Position numbers and translations under genes: made by a program. This document shows, in pieces, positions 49,976 through 58,020 of a DNA stretch of 64,000 nucleotides. Location: contig UQZJ01000006.1 of NCBI GenBank assembly GCA_900545495.1, positions 1 through 64,000 of the forward strand. The letters run 5' to 3'. The notes below the pieces were generated by a model. It saw only the letters and a list, made by a program, of their open reading frames with translations. It searched no databases and had not been told where the DNA came from. Numbering within the stretch: the first letter of the stretch is position 1; every line of letters begins with the position of its first letter. Source of the DNA: an uncultured Eubacteriales bacterium. Lineage in GTDB: Bacteria > Bacillota > Clostridia > Oscillospirales > Oscillospiraceae.

Positions 49976-51235
49976 ATGCGTCCGCTGGCAGACGAAATAC
50001 GACCCCAGACGCTGGACGAGGTGGCCGGACAGAAGCACCTGTTGGGCGAGGGCGCGCTGCTGCGCCGCCTCATTGAGAACGGCACGGACACCAACCTCAT
50101 TTTCTACGGGCCCTCCGGTACGGGCAAGACCACCGTGGCCAATATCATCGCCAAGCAGGCGAAAAAGACCCTGTACTACCTGAACGCCACCACTGCGTCC
50201 TTGCAGGATGTGAAGAACGTCATCGGCGATGTGGGTACGATGCTGGCGCCCAACGGCGTGCTGCTGTATCTGGACGAGATCCAGTATTTCAACAAGAAGC
50301 AGCAGCAGAGCCTGCTGGAATTTCTGGAGAACGGCAAGATCACCATGATCGCCTCCACCACGGAGAATCCGTATTTCTACATCTACAACGCGCTGCTGTC
50401 CCGCAGCACCGTGTTCGAGTTCAAGCCCCTGACGGTGGAGGAGACCATCCCTGCCGTGGAGCGGGCGCTGTCCATCGAAAAGGCGCGCAGTCCGCTGCCC
50501 TTCACATGGGAGGATGATGTGCCGCGCACCGTGGCCAGCGGCTGCGGCGGCGACGTGCGCAAGGCCGTCAACGCCGTGGAGCTGCTGTACCGCTCGGCAA
50601 AGCCTGCTGACGGCGAGCTGCGGGTGACAAGGGACGACGCTTTACAACTCAGTCAGTGCAGCGCCATGCGCTACGACAGGGAGGGCGATGACCACTACGA
50701 TCTGCTGTCGGCGCTGCAAAAGTCCATCCGCGGCTCCGACCCGGATGCGGCGGTGTACTATCTGGGACGGCTGCTGGTGGCGGGCGACCTGCTCTCCCCC
50801 TGCCGACGGTTGCTGGTCATTGCGGCGGAGGATATCGGCCTCGCCTACCCGCAGGGTATCGTGGTCACAAAGGCCTGCGTGGACGCGGCCTTGCAGCTGG
50901 GCCTGCCGGAGGCGCGGCTCCCACTGGCGGAGGCCGCTGTGCTGCTGGCCACCGCACCCAAGTCCAACAGCGCCCACAATGCCATTATCGCCGCCATGGA
51001 GGATATCCAGCGCGGCGCGGTGGGGGACATCCCCCGCCATCTGAAAAACGTCCATGCCGACAGTGCCGGTGCTGCCAAGGCGGCGGCCTACAAGTATCCC
51101 CACGCCTACCCCAACCACTATGTAAAGCAGAGATACTTGCCGGAATCACTGGGTGACAGGACGTATTACGAGTACGGCCCCAACAAGACGGAGCAGGCTG
51201 CCAAGCGCTATTGGGACGACATCAAGGGGACATGA
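49976..51235 (+). CDS. rarA: Replication-associated recombination protein A (AAA ATPase)
   Basis: The 419-aa clamp-loader-like ATPase has Walker A GPSGTGKTTVANI, Walker B LLYLDEIQYFNKKQQQ, the sensor STTENPYFYI and C-terminal RarA region (RLLVIAAEDIGLAYPQ, KSNSAHNAIIAAMEDI). It acts at stalled forks. AGGAGG lies before the ATG. A coupled DUF951 gene follows. Confidence 0.96.
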   Translation: MRPLADEIRPQTLDEVAGQKHLLGEGALLRRLIENGTDTNLIFYGPSGTGKTTVANIIAKQAKKTLYYLNATTASLQDVKNVIGDVGTMLAPNGVLLYLDEIQYFNKKQQQSLLEFLENGKITMIASTTENPYFYIYNALLSRSTVFEFKPLTVEETIPAVERALSIEKARSPLPFTWEDDVPRTVASGCGGDVRKAVNAVELLYRSAKPADGELRVTRDDALQLSQCSAMRYDREGDDHYDLLSALQKSIRGSDPDAAVYYLGRLLVAGDLLSPCRRLLVIAAEDIGLAYPQGIVVTKACVDAALQLGLPEARLPLAEAAVLLATAPKSNSAHNAIIAAMEDIQRGAVGDIPRHLKNVHADSAGAAKAAAYKYPHAYPNHYVKQRYLPESLGDRTYYEYGPNKTEQAAKRYWDDIKGT

Positions 51236-51237
51236 GC

Positions 51238-51429
51238 ATGGAGCTGCATCTGAACGACATTCTCGAACTGAAAAAAGACCATCCCTGCGGCAGCCGCCGC
51301 TGGCAGGTGCTGCGGGTGGGGATGGATATCAAGCTGCGCTGTCTGGGCTGCGGCCACGAGGTCATGCAGCCCCGCCGTAAGGTGGAGAAGATGATCAAAC
51401 GCATCATACCGAAGGAGGAACTAAAATGA
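51238..51429 (+). CDS. DUF951 family small protein
   Basis: This 63-aa protein has LNDILELKKDHPCGSRRW, VLRVGMDIKLRCLGCGH and PRRKVEKMIKRII, the full DUF951 pattern with three Cys and one His that may bind zinc. It is conserved in Firmicutes with unknown function, often near chromosome-maintenance genes. The ATG at MELHLND is eight bases from AGGGG; an earlier ATG overlaps the rarA stop. Confidence 0.9.
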   Translation: MELHLNDILELKKDHPCGSRRWQVLRVGMDIKLRCLGCGHEVMQPRRKVEKMIKRIIPKEELK

Positions 51430-51524
51430 GACCGAAATGGGTACGCTACATGGCCATGGGCATCGCGCTGCTGCTGGCTGTGGTCATGCTGGTATCGCTG
51501 GTGCTGCCGTACATCGGACTGTGA
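51426..51524 (+). CDS. Single-span membrane miniprotein, 32 aa
   Basis: The frame MRPKWVRYMAMGIALL... ends LVLPYIGL and is one membrane helix with a basic N-terminus. Its ATG overlaps the DUF951 stop (ATGA) and GGAGG lies seven bases upstream, so translation is very likely. Function unknown; coupling to DUF951 suggests a joint role. Confidence 0.7.
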   Translation: MRPKWVRYMAMGIALLLAVVMLVSLVLPYIGL

Positions 51525-51531
51525 GGCGGCC

Positions 51532-51822
51532 GTGAAGCACTGTATTCTTGCCAAATACCGGGCGGAGGTCTATCCCCACCGGGAGGCGCTGCTGCCTCGT
51601 ATTCGGGAGATCTTCGCCCCGCTTACGGATCTGGCGGGTATCCACGGTGTCCGCGTCTATCCCAACTGCGTGGCGCGGGACAACCGGTACGATGTGCTGA
51701 TCGTGCTGGACATGGAGCGGGACGCACTGCCGCTATACGACACCTCTGCGCCGCATCACCTCTGGAAGGAGGAATTCGGCCCACTGCTGGCGCAAAAAGC
51801 GATTTTTGATTTTGAAGCGTGA
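51532..51822 (+). CDS. Dabb-like stress-responsive alpha/beta barrel protein
   Basis: The 96-aa protein starts with GTG (MKHCILAKYRAEV) and has the Dabb pattern: a LLPRIREIFAPL helix, RYDVLIVLDMERDALPLY, then HHLWKEEFGPLLAQKAIFDF. Family members form dimeric barrels; the function here is unknown. It begins eight bases after the miniprotein. Confidence 0.8.
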   Translation: MKHCILAKYRAEVYPHREALLPRIREIFAPLTDLAGIHGVRVYPNCVARDNRYDVLIVLDMERDALPLYDTSAPHHLWKEEFGPLLAQKAIFDFEA

Positions 51823-51825
51823 ACG

Positions 51826-51854
51826 AAAGCTCTCCGGCATAGCCGGAGAGCTTT
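51826..51854 (+). terminator. Terminator of the rarA unit
   Basis: A 13-bp stem AAAGCTCTCCGGC with a 3-base loop ends in TTTT, separating this unit from spoIIGA. Confidence 0.9.
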
Positions 51855-51907
51855 TGCGCATCAACCTCGGGGGAAAGGCTCGTCCTTTTCCCGGAGGCTT
51901 TCTTTTT

Positions 51908-51940
51908 CTGACGGTTTTCTTTGCCGCCGTGTCCTATAAT
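51908..51940 (+). promoter_or_regulatory. Possible spoIIGA promoter with long spacer
   Basis: A TATAAT hexamer 20 bases before spoIIGA has no -35 at 17 bases, but CTGACG lies 21 bases upstream. In Bacillus the spoIIG promoter also has an overlong spacer and needs Spo0A. No clear Spo0A box (TGTCGAA) was seen, so this is tentative. Confidence 0.35.
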
Positions 51941-51960
51941 GGACGGGCGAGGTGAGAGCA

Positions 51961-52884
51961 ATGGTGGTGTATCTGGATCGGGTATTCCTGCTGAACCTGC
52001 TGCTGGACTACCTGCTTTTGCTGTCGGCGGCACAGCTGTCGGGTCGGACGCTGCACCGTCTGCGGCTGCTGCTGTGCGCCGCGGGAGGCGGCATCTACGC
52101 GGCGGTGACATTCCTGCCGGGCTGTGGATTCCTCCGCCAAGCGGTGTGCCAGCTCGCAGCCGGAAGCATCATGGCGCTGTGTGCCTATGGCGGAAGGCGG
52201 CGGCCGACGCTGCTTTTTCTGCTGTTGTCCGGAGGGCTGGCGGGATTCGTGCTGGCACTGGGGCTGTGGGTCGGATCGCCCACCGGGCTGCTGCACCGGC
52301 TCTATCGGGGCGAGGTAAGCTGGCGGCTGCTCATCGGCTCGGCACTGGTATTCTATTTTTTGCTGCGCCTGCTGCTGGGGCAGGGCGCACGTCATGGGGG
52401 AGGAGAGCTATTGAAGATCACCATATCCGTCTGCGGACGGAAGCAGACCGTCACGGCGCTGCACGACACCGGAAACACCCTGCGGGATCCGGTATCGGGC
52501 CGTCCGGCACTGGTGCTGGAGCGCGGCGCGGCGGAGGAGTTGTGGCCGCCGTCGGTGGCGGCAGTATTGGCCTCCGGGTTGCCGCCGGAGGAAAAAATGG
52601 CGCGGCTCCACCGGCAGGGGGCGGGCATCCTCTTTTCACTGCTGCCCTTTCGCAGCGTAGGCACACCGGCGGGGCTGCTGCTGGCCGCCCGCAGCGACTA
52701 CATAGAGATCGATGGTCGCCGCTATCCCCGGACGCCGGTGGCACTGTCAGATCACCCCGTCAGTGACGGCGGCGGCTATCACGCCCTGTGGGGCGACCCG
52801 GAGGGGAAGGAGGTGAAGGGACGTGCTGACAGCACTGCTGCACCGTCTACGGACGTTTCTGCGCAGACTCCGCAGGCCGGATAA
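51961..52884 (+). CDS. spoIIGA: Sigma-E processing peptidase SpoIIGA
   Basis: This 307-aa protein has five N-terminal helices (for example RVFLLNLLLDYLLLLSAAQL) and a C-terminal aspartic-protease domain with the active site ALHDTGNTLRDPVSG. In the mother-cell septum it cleaves pro-sigma-E. I chose the ATG at MVVYLD with GAGGTG six bases upstream. The gene overlaps the beginning of sigE by 62 bases. Confidence 0.95.
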   Translation: MVVYLDRVFLLNLLLDYLLLLSAAQLSGRTLHRLRLLLCAAGGGIYAAVTFLPGCGFLRQAVCQLAAGSIMALCAYGGRRRPTLLFLLLSGGLAGFVLALGLWVGSPTGLLHRLYRGEVSWRLLIGSALVFYFLLRLLLGQGARHGGGELLKITISVCGRKQTVTALHDTGNTLRDPVSGRPALVLERGAAEELWPPSVAAVLASGLPPEEKMARLHRQGAGILFSLLPFRSVGTPAGLLLAARSDYIEIDGRRYPRTPVALSDHPVSDGGGYHALWGDPEGKEVKGRADSTAAPSTDVSAQTPQAG

Positions 52885-53530
52885 GGTCATGTATATCGGC
52901 GGCAGCGACACCCTGCCGCCGCCGCTGCCCCGGGACGAGGAGGCGGCGCTGCTGGCCCGGCTGGACGGAGGCGAGCTGTCGGTGCGGCAGACCCTCATCG
53001 AGCGGAATCTGCGGCTGGTGGTGTACATTGCCCGCCGCTTTGAGAACACCGGCATCAACATCGAGGATCTGATCTCCATCGGCACCATCGGGCTGATCAA
53101 GGCCATTAACACGTTTCGTACCGACAAGAATATCAAGCTGGCCACCTACGCCTCCCGCTGCATCGAAAACGAGATCCTTATGTACCTGCGGAAGAACAGC
53201 GGCAGCCGCGTGGAGGTCAGCTTCGACGAGCCGCTGAACACCGACTGGGACGGCAAGGAGCTGCTGCTCAGCGATGTGCTGGGTACGGACAGCGACGTGG
53301 TCATGCGTCCCATCGAGGCGGATGCAGACCGCCAGATGCTGGCGGAGGCGGTGGCAAAGCTGAGCCCCCGCGAGCGGGATATCATCACCATGCGGTTTGG
53401 GCTGGGGTGCGGCAGAGAACTGACCCAGAAGGAGGTGGCAGACCGGTTGGGCATCTCCCAGTCCTACATCTCACGGCTGGAAAAGCGCATCATCCTGCGG
53501 CTCCGCAGAGAGATCCTGCGCATGAGTTAA
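52823..53530 (+). CDS. sigE: RNA polymerase sporulation sigma factor E (pro-protein)
   Basis: The 235-aa factor has an amphipathic pro-sequence (LTALLHRLRTFLRRLRRP), then the conserved VMYIGGSDTLPPPL cleavage region. Region 2 is RNLRLVVYIARRFENTGINIEDLISIGTIG... and region 4 contains LTQKEVADRLGISQSYISRLEKRI. It starts with GTG preceded by AGGAGG. After cleavage by SpoIIGA it directs mother-cell genes, including the spoIIIA operon at 41,235. The sigG gene, often next, is absent. Confidence 0.97.
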   Translation: MLTALLHRLRTFLRRLRRPDKVMYIGGSDTLPPPLPRDEEAALLARLDGGELSVRQTLIERNLRLVVYIARRFENTGINIEDLISIGTIGLIKAINTFRTDKNIKLATYASRCIENEILMYLRKNSGSRVEVSFDEPLNTDWDGKELLLSDVLGTDSDVVMRPIEADADRQMLAEAVAKLSPRERDIITMRFGLGCGRELTQKEVADRLGISQSYISRLEKRIILRLRREILRMS

Positions 53531-53566
53531 AAAAGGCTGTGAAGGCGATAGCCTTCACAGCCTTTT
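53531..53566. terminator. Bidirectional terminator after sigE
   Basis: A 16-bp perfect stem (AAAAGGCTGTGAAGGC, GATA loop) is flanked by A's and T's, ending sigE and the convergent XRE gene. Confidence 0.93.
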
Positions 53567-53575
53567 GCTGTCAAG

Positions 53576-54307
53576 TTATTGCAGGAACAGGGAGGCGGGA
53601 CGGTTGATGACCATCATGTTGTAGTACCGCAGCAGATGGTAGTCGTCCTTGTCCAGCTTGATGGTGTTCATCAACCGCTCTGTTTCGTCCAGCGGCTCCT
53701 TGGAGATCAGCGCCTTCAGCGCGATGGGGGCGAAGAAGGGGGTGGAGCCGATGCCGGAGACCAGTCCAATGGCCGGGGTGCGGTTGGACATGGGGTTGAG
53801 CATACAGATATACATTTTTTCCGCCTCGTTGATCTGGTTGGTCATCACCATGTGGGTGATGGTGTCGTAGGCCTTCATCTCACCGGTAAAGAGATGCTGG
53901 CAGCGATCCGGCTCGGAGAAGGAGGCGACACCCAGATACAGTGTGACCTCAATGGTCTCCCGATCCGCGGCGCGGGAGAAGCGCAGCAGGGAGCGCACCA
54001 TCTGCCGCACGCGGCCGTCGTAGTAGTACATATAGGCCAGCGACTGATTGAAGTAGTTGTTCTTGGGCAGGGAGGTGTCCTGATGGAACACCGGCGGCTG
54101 GTAGTCGATAAAGCACTTGAGGTCGATCTCCAGCGCCTGCGCAATGTCGTAGAGCGTCTCGATGTCGATGGTGATGGCGCCGTTCTCGTACTTGGACAGC
54201 GTGGCCTTGCTCTTGTTGATCATAGCGGAGAACTGCTCGATGGTATAGCCTCTGCTCTTTCGATATTTTTTGATACGCTGCCCCACAAAGTAAGAAAAAG
54301 AACTCAT
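53576..54307 (-). CDS. XRE-family regulator with large C-terminal domain
   Basis: The 243-aa protein has an N-terminal helix-turn-helix (RIKKYRKSRGYTIEQFSAMI, NKSKATLSKYENGAITID) and a 170-residue C-terminal domain with Tyr- and Met-rich segments (SLAYMYYYDGRVRQMVRSL, MVMTNQINEAEKMYICML) that is not recognised and may sense a ligand. I chose the ATG at MSSFSYF, eight bases from GGAGG; a GTG three codons earlier overlaps it. The promoter carries a palindrome in its spacer, a sign of autorepression. Confidence 0.88.
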   Translation of the reverse strand: MSSFSYFVGQRIKKYRKSRGYTIEQFSAMINKSKATLSKYENGAITIDIETLYDIAQALEIDLKCFIDYQPPVFHQDTSLPKNNYFNQSLAYMYYYDGRVRQMVRSLLRFSRAADRETIEVTLYLGVASFSEPDRCQHLFTGEMKAYDTITHMVMTNQINEAEKMYICMLNPMSNRTPAIGLVSGIGSTPFFAPIALKALISKEPLDETERLMNTIKLDKDDYHLLRYYNMMVINRPASLFLQ

Positions 54308-54333
54308 TTGCGTCACCTCCTGCTAACAGTGCA

Positions 54334-54362
54334 ATCATACCAAACATTTGGTAGGAAGTCAA
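54334..54362 (-). promoter_or_regulatory. Promoter and operator of the XRE regulator gene
   Basis: On the minus strand TTGACT and TATGAT are separated by 17 bases. The perfect inverted repeat ACCAAA-TG-TTTGGT lies within that spacer, where a bound repressor would block RNA polymerase. It is the obvious binding site for the XRE protein itself. The rest of the stretch up to 54,543 shows no clear gene or site. Confidence 0.75.
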
Positions 54363-54542
54363 CAATTAGTTTCGGAGAATGAAACAAGTTTTCCTTGTGT
54401 TTTCGCACAAATAAACGATGAGGGAGAGGGGGACGGTATTGCGACAGGCCGGTGCGGGGTGTTGTGGCAGGTCGGCATGGGAATCCGCCCCCAAGCAGCG
54501 CGGTATGCGCGGCGCAAAGGACCTCCCTGAAACGTCACCAAC

Positions 54543-54576
54543 GAAAAGAAGTCCGACCCATACGGGTCGGACTTCT
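54543..54576 (-). terminator. Terminator of the 2-oxoacid oxidoreductase operon
   Basis: A 13-bp stem AGAAGTCCGACCC with a 4-base loop is followed by TTT on the minus strand, 25 bases after the last gene. Confidence 0.85.
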
Positions 54577-54600
54577 CTGTTCCAATGTAGGGGAGAGGCC

Positions 54601-55137
54601 TTACTTGGCGGCTTCCATGCCGGCCAGCAGAGCCTTCTTGTTGCCCTCCAGGAAGCGGGCCTTCTTCTCGCCCAGCTCAATGCGGATGGCTTCCATCATG
54701 CTCTCCACGGAGGTGACGGGAGCCTTAGCCAGAGTGGAGCCGAGGATGGCCACGTTGGCGCCCTTGGGGTTGCCGATGGACTCGGCAATGCCGTTGGCGT
54801 CGCAGTACACCACGGTGATGTCGTCACGGACGGCCTTGCGGTCGATGATGCTGCTGTTGATGACCAGCACGCCGCCGGGCTTCACATGACCCTCAAACTT
54901 GTCCAGAGAAGGACGGTTCATCGCGACGATCACATCGGCCTTGTCCACCAGGGGGGAGGCGACGGGATCATCGGAAACGATGACGGAGCAGTTGGCGGTA
55001 CCACCGCGCATCTCGGGGCCGTAGGAAGGCAGCCAGGAAACGTGCTTGCCATCCAGCATGCAGGCCATGGCCACGAACTTACCGATCAGGAGCATACCCT
55101 GACCGCCGAAACCGGCAAAAATGAAGGTTTTTTCCAT
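54601..55137 (-). CDS. 2-oxoacid:ferredoxin oxidoreductase, gamma subunit
   Basis: The 178-aa subunit begins TFIFAGFGGQGMLLIGK, a gamma-subunit Rossmann signature, followed by WLPSYGPEMRGGTANC and ADVIVAMNRPSLDKFE. It is the CoA-interacting part of the PFOR-type complex. It starts one base after the beta subunit stop, within a four-subunit gene set. The substrate could be 2-oxoisovalerate (VOR) or 2-oxoglutarate (KOR). Confidence 0.94.
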   Translation of the reverse strand: MEKTFIFAGFGGQGMLLIGKFVAMACMLDGKHVSWLPSYGPEMRGGTANCSVIVSDDPVASPLVDKADVIVAMNRPSLDKFEGHVKPGGVLVINSSIIDRKAVRDDITVVYCDANGIAESIGNPKGANVAILGSTLAKAPVTSVESMMEAIRIELGEKKARFLEGNKKALLAGMEAAK

Positions 55138-55138
55138 A

Positions 55139-55885
55139 TTACTCGGCCTCCTTGTCTTTGTACACGCCCAGCGGGTAATAGGGGATCATGTTCTTCTCCA
55201 GCCAGTCCAGAGCCTCCACAGGAGACAGACCCCAGTTGGTGGGGCAGGTGGACAGCACTTCGATCATGCAGAAGCCCTTACCCTCCATCTGCAGGCGGAA
55301 TGCCTTGGCGATGGCCTTCTTGGCCTTGGCGATGTTGGCGGTGTTGTTGACGGCCACGCGCTCGATGTAGTAGGAGCTGGGCACAGCGGCCAGCATCTCG
55401 CTCATCTTGATGGGCAGACCGCTCCATTCCTCACTGCGGCCGGCGGGGCAGGTAGTAGCCTTCTGGCCGATCAGGGTGGTGGGAGCCATCTGGCCGCCGG
55501 TCATGCCGTAAATGGCATTGTTGACGAAGATGGTGGTGATCTTCTCACCGCGGTGTGCGGCGTGAACGATCTCAGCGGTACCGATGGAGGCCAGGTCGCC
55601 GTCGCCCTGATAGGTGAACACCAGCGTGTCCTTGCCGACGGCGCGCTTGATACCGGTGGCAACTGCGGGAGCGCGGCCGTGAGCAGCCTCGTACATATCG
55701 CAGTTGAAGTAGTCATAGGCAAACACGGAGCAGCCCACGGGAGCCACGCCGATGACCTTGCCATCCAGGTTCATCTCATCGATGACCTCGGCCACCAGAC
55801 GGTGAATGATACCGTGGTTGCAGCCGGGGCAGTAATGGAACTGCTTGTCAGTCAGCAGCTTTGTCTTTTCAAACAGTACAGCCAT
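55139..55885 (-). CDS. 2-oxoacid:ferredoxin oxidoreductase, beta (TPP-binding) subunit
   Basis: The 248-aa subunit has FHYCPGCNHGIIHRL, FTYQGDGDLASIGTAEI (the GDG TPP motif) and IFVNNAIYGMTGGQMAPTT, plus STCPTNWGLSPVEALDWL near the end, as in VOR/KOR beta subunits. It decarboxylates the 2-oxoacid using thiamine diphosphate. Confidence 0.95.
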   Translation of the reverse strand: MAVLFEKTKLLTDKQFHYCPGCNHGIIHRLVAEVIDEMNLDGKVIGVAPVGCSVFAYDYFNCDMYEAAHGRAPAVATGIKRAVGKDTLVFTYQGDGDLASIGTAEIVHAAHRGEKITTIFVNNAIYGMTGGQMAPTTLIGQKATTCPAGRSEEWSGLPIKMSEMLAAVPSSYYIERVAVNNTANIAKAKKAIAKAFRLQMEGKGFCMIEVLSTCPTNWGLSPVEALDWLEKNMIPYYPLGVYKDKEAE

Positions 55886-55886
55886 C

Positions 55887-56966
55887 TTATTTACCCTCCT
55901 TCATGCTCAGGATCTTCTCAACGATCTCGGTGGTGGAGGGCATCTGGCTGCCGCAGTGACCGAAGAAGTCCACGTGCTTGGCGCCGTTGATGGCCAGCTT
56001 CACGTCCTCCAGCATCTGGCCTTCGTTCAGCTCCACGTCCAGAACGGCCTTCACGCTGGGCTGGCAGCAAGCCTCGCGCACAGCGTCATAGGGGAAGGGC
56101 CACACGGTGATGGGACGAACCAGACCGACGTTGATGCCCTTTTCCTTCAGCTCGGCGATAGCGCTCTTGGCGATACGAGCCACGGTGCCGAAGGCGGTGA
56201 TGATGTAGTCGGCGTTCTCGCAGTTGTAGGCCTCCCACATCTGCTCGTTGTCGACGACATTCTTGTACATAGCCTGCAGCTCGTCGTTGTGGACAGCCAG
56301 GCTCTCGGTGTCGATATAGATGGAGTTGATGATGCCGCGCTTTGCAGGATCGTCGCCGGGCTTCCAGCCGGTGCAGGCCCAGGGCTTCTTCTCGGGATCG
56401 ACCTTGTAGTCCACCATCTCGGGCAGCTCCACGGGCTCCATCATTTGGGCGATGATACCATCGGCCAGGAACAGGACGGGAATACGATACTTCTCGGCCT
56501 TGTCGTAAGCGCCCATCATCAGGTCAATGAACTCCTGCACGGAGGAGGGAGCGAAGGTCAGCAGGTGATAGTCACCGTTGCCGCCGCCCTTGACGCCCTG
56601 GAAATAGTCGCCCTGAGAGGCCTGAATGTTGCCCAGACCGGGGCCGCCGCGCATCACGTTGACGATGACGCAGGGAACCATGGCGCCCGCGCAGTAGGAA
56701 ATACCTTCCTGCTTCAGGGACACGCCGGGGCTGGAAGAAGAGGTGATGACACGGGCGCCGGTGCCGCCGGCACCGTAGACCATGTTGATAGCCGCGACCT
56801 CGGACTCGGCCTGCAGGAAGCAGCCGCCGACCTCGGGCATACGTGCGGACATGTATTCGGGGATCTCCGTCTGCGGAGTGATGGGGTAACCGAAGAAATA
56901 GCGTGCGCCGGCACGAATGGCGGCTTCCGCAATAGCTTCGCTACCCTTCATAAGAGTCAAAGCCAT
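55887..56966 (-). CDS. 2-oxoacid:ferredoxin oxidoreductase, alpha subunit (VorB/KorA type)
   Basis: The 359-aa subunit has AIRAGARYFFGYPITPQTEI, AINMVYGAGGTGARVITSSSS, GVSLKQEGISYCAGA and MRGGPGLGNIQASQGDY, all typical of the pyrimidine-binding/alpha subunit. The close match of layout to VorB (3-methyl-2-oxobutanoate type) and the linked aminotransferase favour branched-chain oxoacids, but KOR is possible. AGGAGG precedes the ATG. Confidence 0.93.
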   Translation of the reverse strand: MALTLMKGSEAIAEAAIRAGARYFFGYPITPQTEIPEYMSARMPEVGGCFLQAESEVAAINMVYGAGGTGARVITSSSSPGVSLKQEGISYCAGAMVPCVIVNVMRGGPGLGNIQASQGDYFQGVKGGGNGDYHLLTFAPSSVQEFIDLMMGAYDKAEKYRIPVLFLADGIIAQMMEPVELPEMVDYKVDPEKKPWACTGWKPGDDPAKRGIINSIYIDTESLAVHNDELQAMYKNVVDNEQMWEAYNCENADYIITAFGTVARIAKSAIAELKEKGINVGLVRPITVWPFPYDAVREACCQPSVKAVLDVELNEGQMLEDVKLAINGAKHVDFFGHCGSQMPSTTEIVEKILSMKEGK

Positions 56967-56978
56967 GTTTTTTCCTCC

Positions 56979-57188
56979 TTAGTCTTTTTCAATACGGATT
57001 ACCACATCAGGGCAGGTACGCGCACAGGAAGTACAGCCGATGCAGGCTTCCATGTTGATGACCTCCGCCGGATGATAGCCCTTAGCGTTGATGCGAGTCT
57101 TGGACAGCTCAATGATGTGCTTGGGACAAGCTCTTGCGCACAGGCCGCAGCCCTTGCACAGGTTTTCGTCGATGGTAACTCTTACCAC
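56979..57188 (-). CDS. 2-oxoacid:ferredoxin oxidoreductase, ferredoxin-like delta subunit
   Basis: The 69-aa protein carries two 4Fe-4S motifs, CKGCGLCARACP and CIGCTSCARTCP. It passes electrons to free ferredoxin. It starts with GTG behind GAGGTG and lies first among the four subunits. Confidence 0.95.
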   Translation of the reverse strand: MVRVTIDENLCKGCGLCARACPKHIIELSKTRINAKGYHPAEVINMEACIGCTSCARTCPDVVIRIEKD

Positions 57189-57263
57189 TCTCTACACCTC
57201 TTTTCCTCAAATTCCTCTTGCTGTTTCTATCTACTACCCCCGAAAAGGGGAGGTATGCGGGGT

Positions 57264-58001
57264 TTAATACATATCCTTGTGCGGATTCTTGGTGTTCAGT
57301 CCATACTCGATGTAGGAATCCCAGTCGCGGTGCATATACACGTCGATGGCCACGGGCTTTCCCACATACTTCGGGTCCGGGTCACGGGCCAGAAATGCAT
57401 CGAGGATATCCTTCTTACCGGTGGTGTATGCCACGGGGATACCGGTGAGATCCACCACCTGCCGCAGCAGCTCATAGCCGTCCCACAGATCGTCCGCACT
57501 GGTCATGGTGGACAGGTTGGTATTGTTGATCATACCGGTGATCTGCAATCTGGCATGGGTCTGCATCCCCTCCTGCAGCCGGTGGATCTTCTCCACCGTG
57601 CTGGCAAGAGGGCGACGAATATTTACAACGTTCAGCACTTCCAGAGCACCGGGCTCCAGTGCCATAAAGTCCCGATGGTAGCGGCCCAGCGCCGTGGCGC
57701 CTACATCATCGCCGCCCACATCGAAAATGACCGTGTCCCAATCCAGTACAAAGGCGGACGACACCTCGGCGGGAAGGGAGAGCGTCTCAATACCGGAGCA
57801 GGCGAAGTTGGGGGAGACCAGCCGGATCTCCTTCTGTTCCACCATCTTGCCCCGCTCGGTCAGTCGGAAGTAGGTATTCACCATATCCAGATCCAGCAGC
57901 TCCGTTCTGTCGCCGCGGGCCGCTGCCTGCATGGCGAAGTTCAGAGCCAGCTCGCTCTTGCCGCTGCCGTAGTTGCCGATGAGCACTTTGACGTCTTTCA
58001 T
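57264..58001 (-). CDS. P-loop ATP-binding protein of the oxidoreductase operon
   Basis: The 245-aa protein starts MKDVKVLIGNYGSGKSELAL, a Walker A loop, followed by ELLDLDMVNTYFRL and VIFDVGGDDVGATALGRY, resembling MinD/ParA or CobQ-type nucleotide-binding proteins. It recurs upstream of 2-oxoacid oxidoreductase genes in Clostridia; the role (cluster assembly, regulation or enzyme maturation) is unknown. It is 19 bases after the aminotransferase. Confidence 0.8.
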   Translation of the reverse strand: MKDVKVLIGNYGSGKSELALNFAMQAAARGDRTELLDLDMVNTYFRLTERGKMVEQKEIRLVSPNFACSGIETLSLPAEVSSAFVLDWDTVIFDVGGDDVGATALGRYHRDFMALEPGALEVLNVVNIRRPLASTVEKIHRLQEGMQTHARLQITGMINNTNLSTMTSADDLWDGYELLRQVVDLTGIPVAYTTGKKDILDAFLARDPDPKYVGKPVAIDVYMHRDWDSYIEYGLNTKNPHKDMY

Positions 58002-58020
58002 GGATGCTGTGTCTCCTTGT

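Noticed and set aside
54421..54540. Possible small gene or RNA before the oxidoreductase terminator
   Set aside because: No frame with a ribosome site, no strong stem and no promoter; the stretch is treated as plain spacer.
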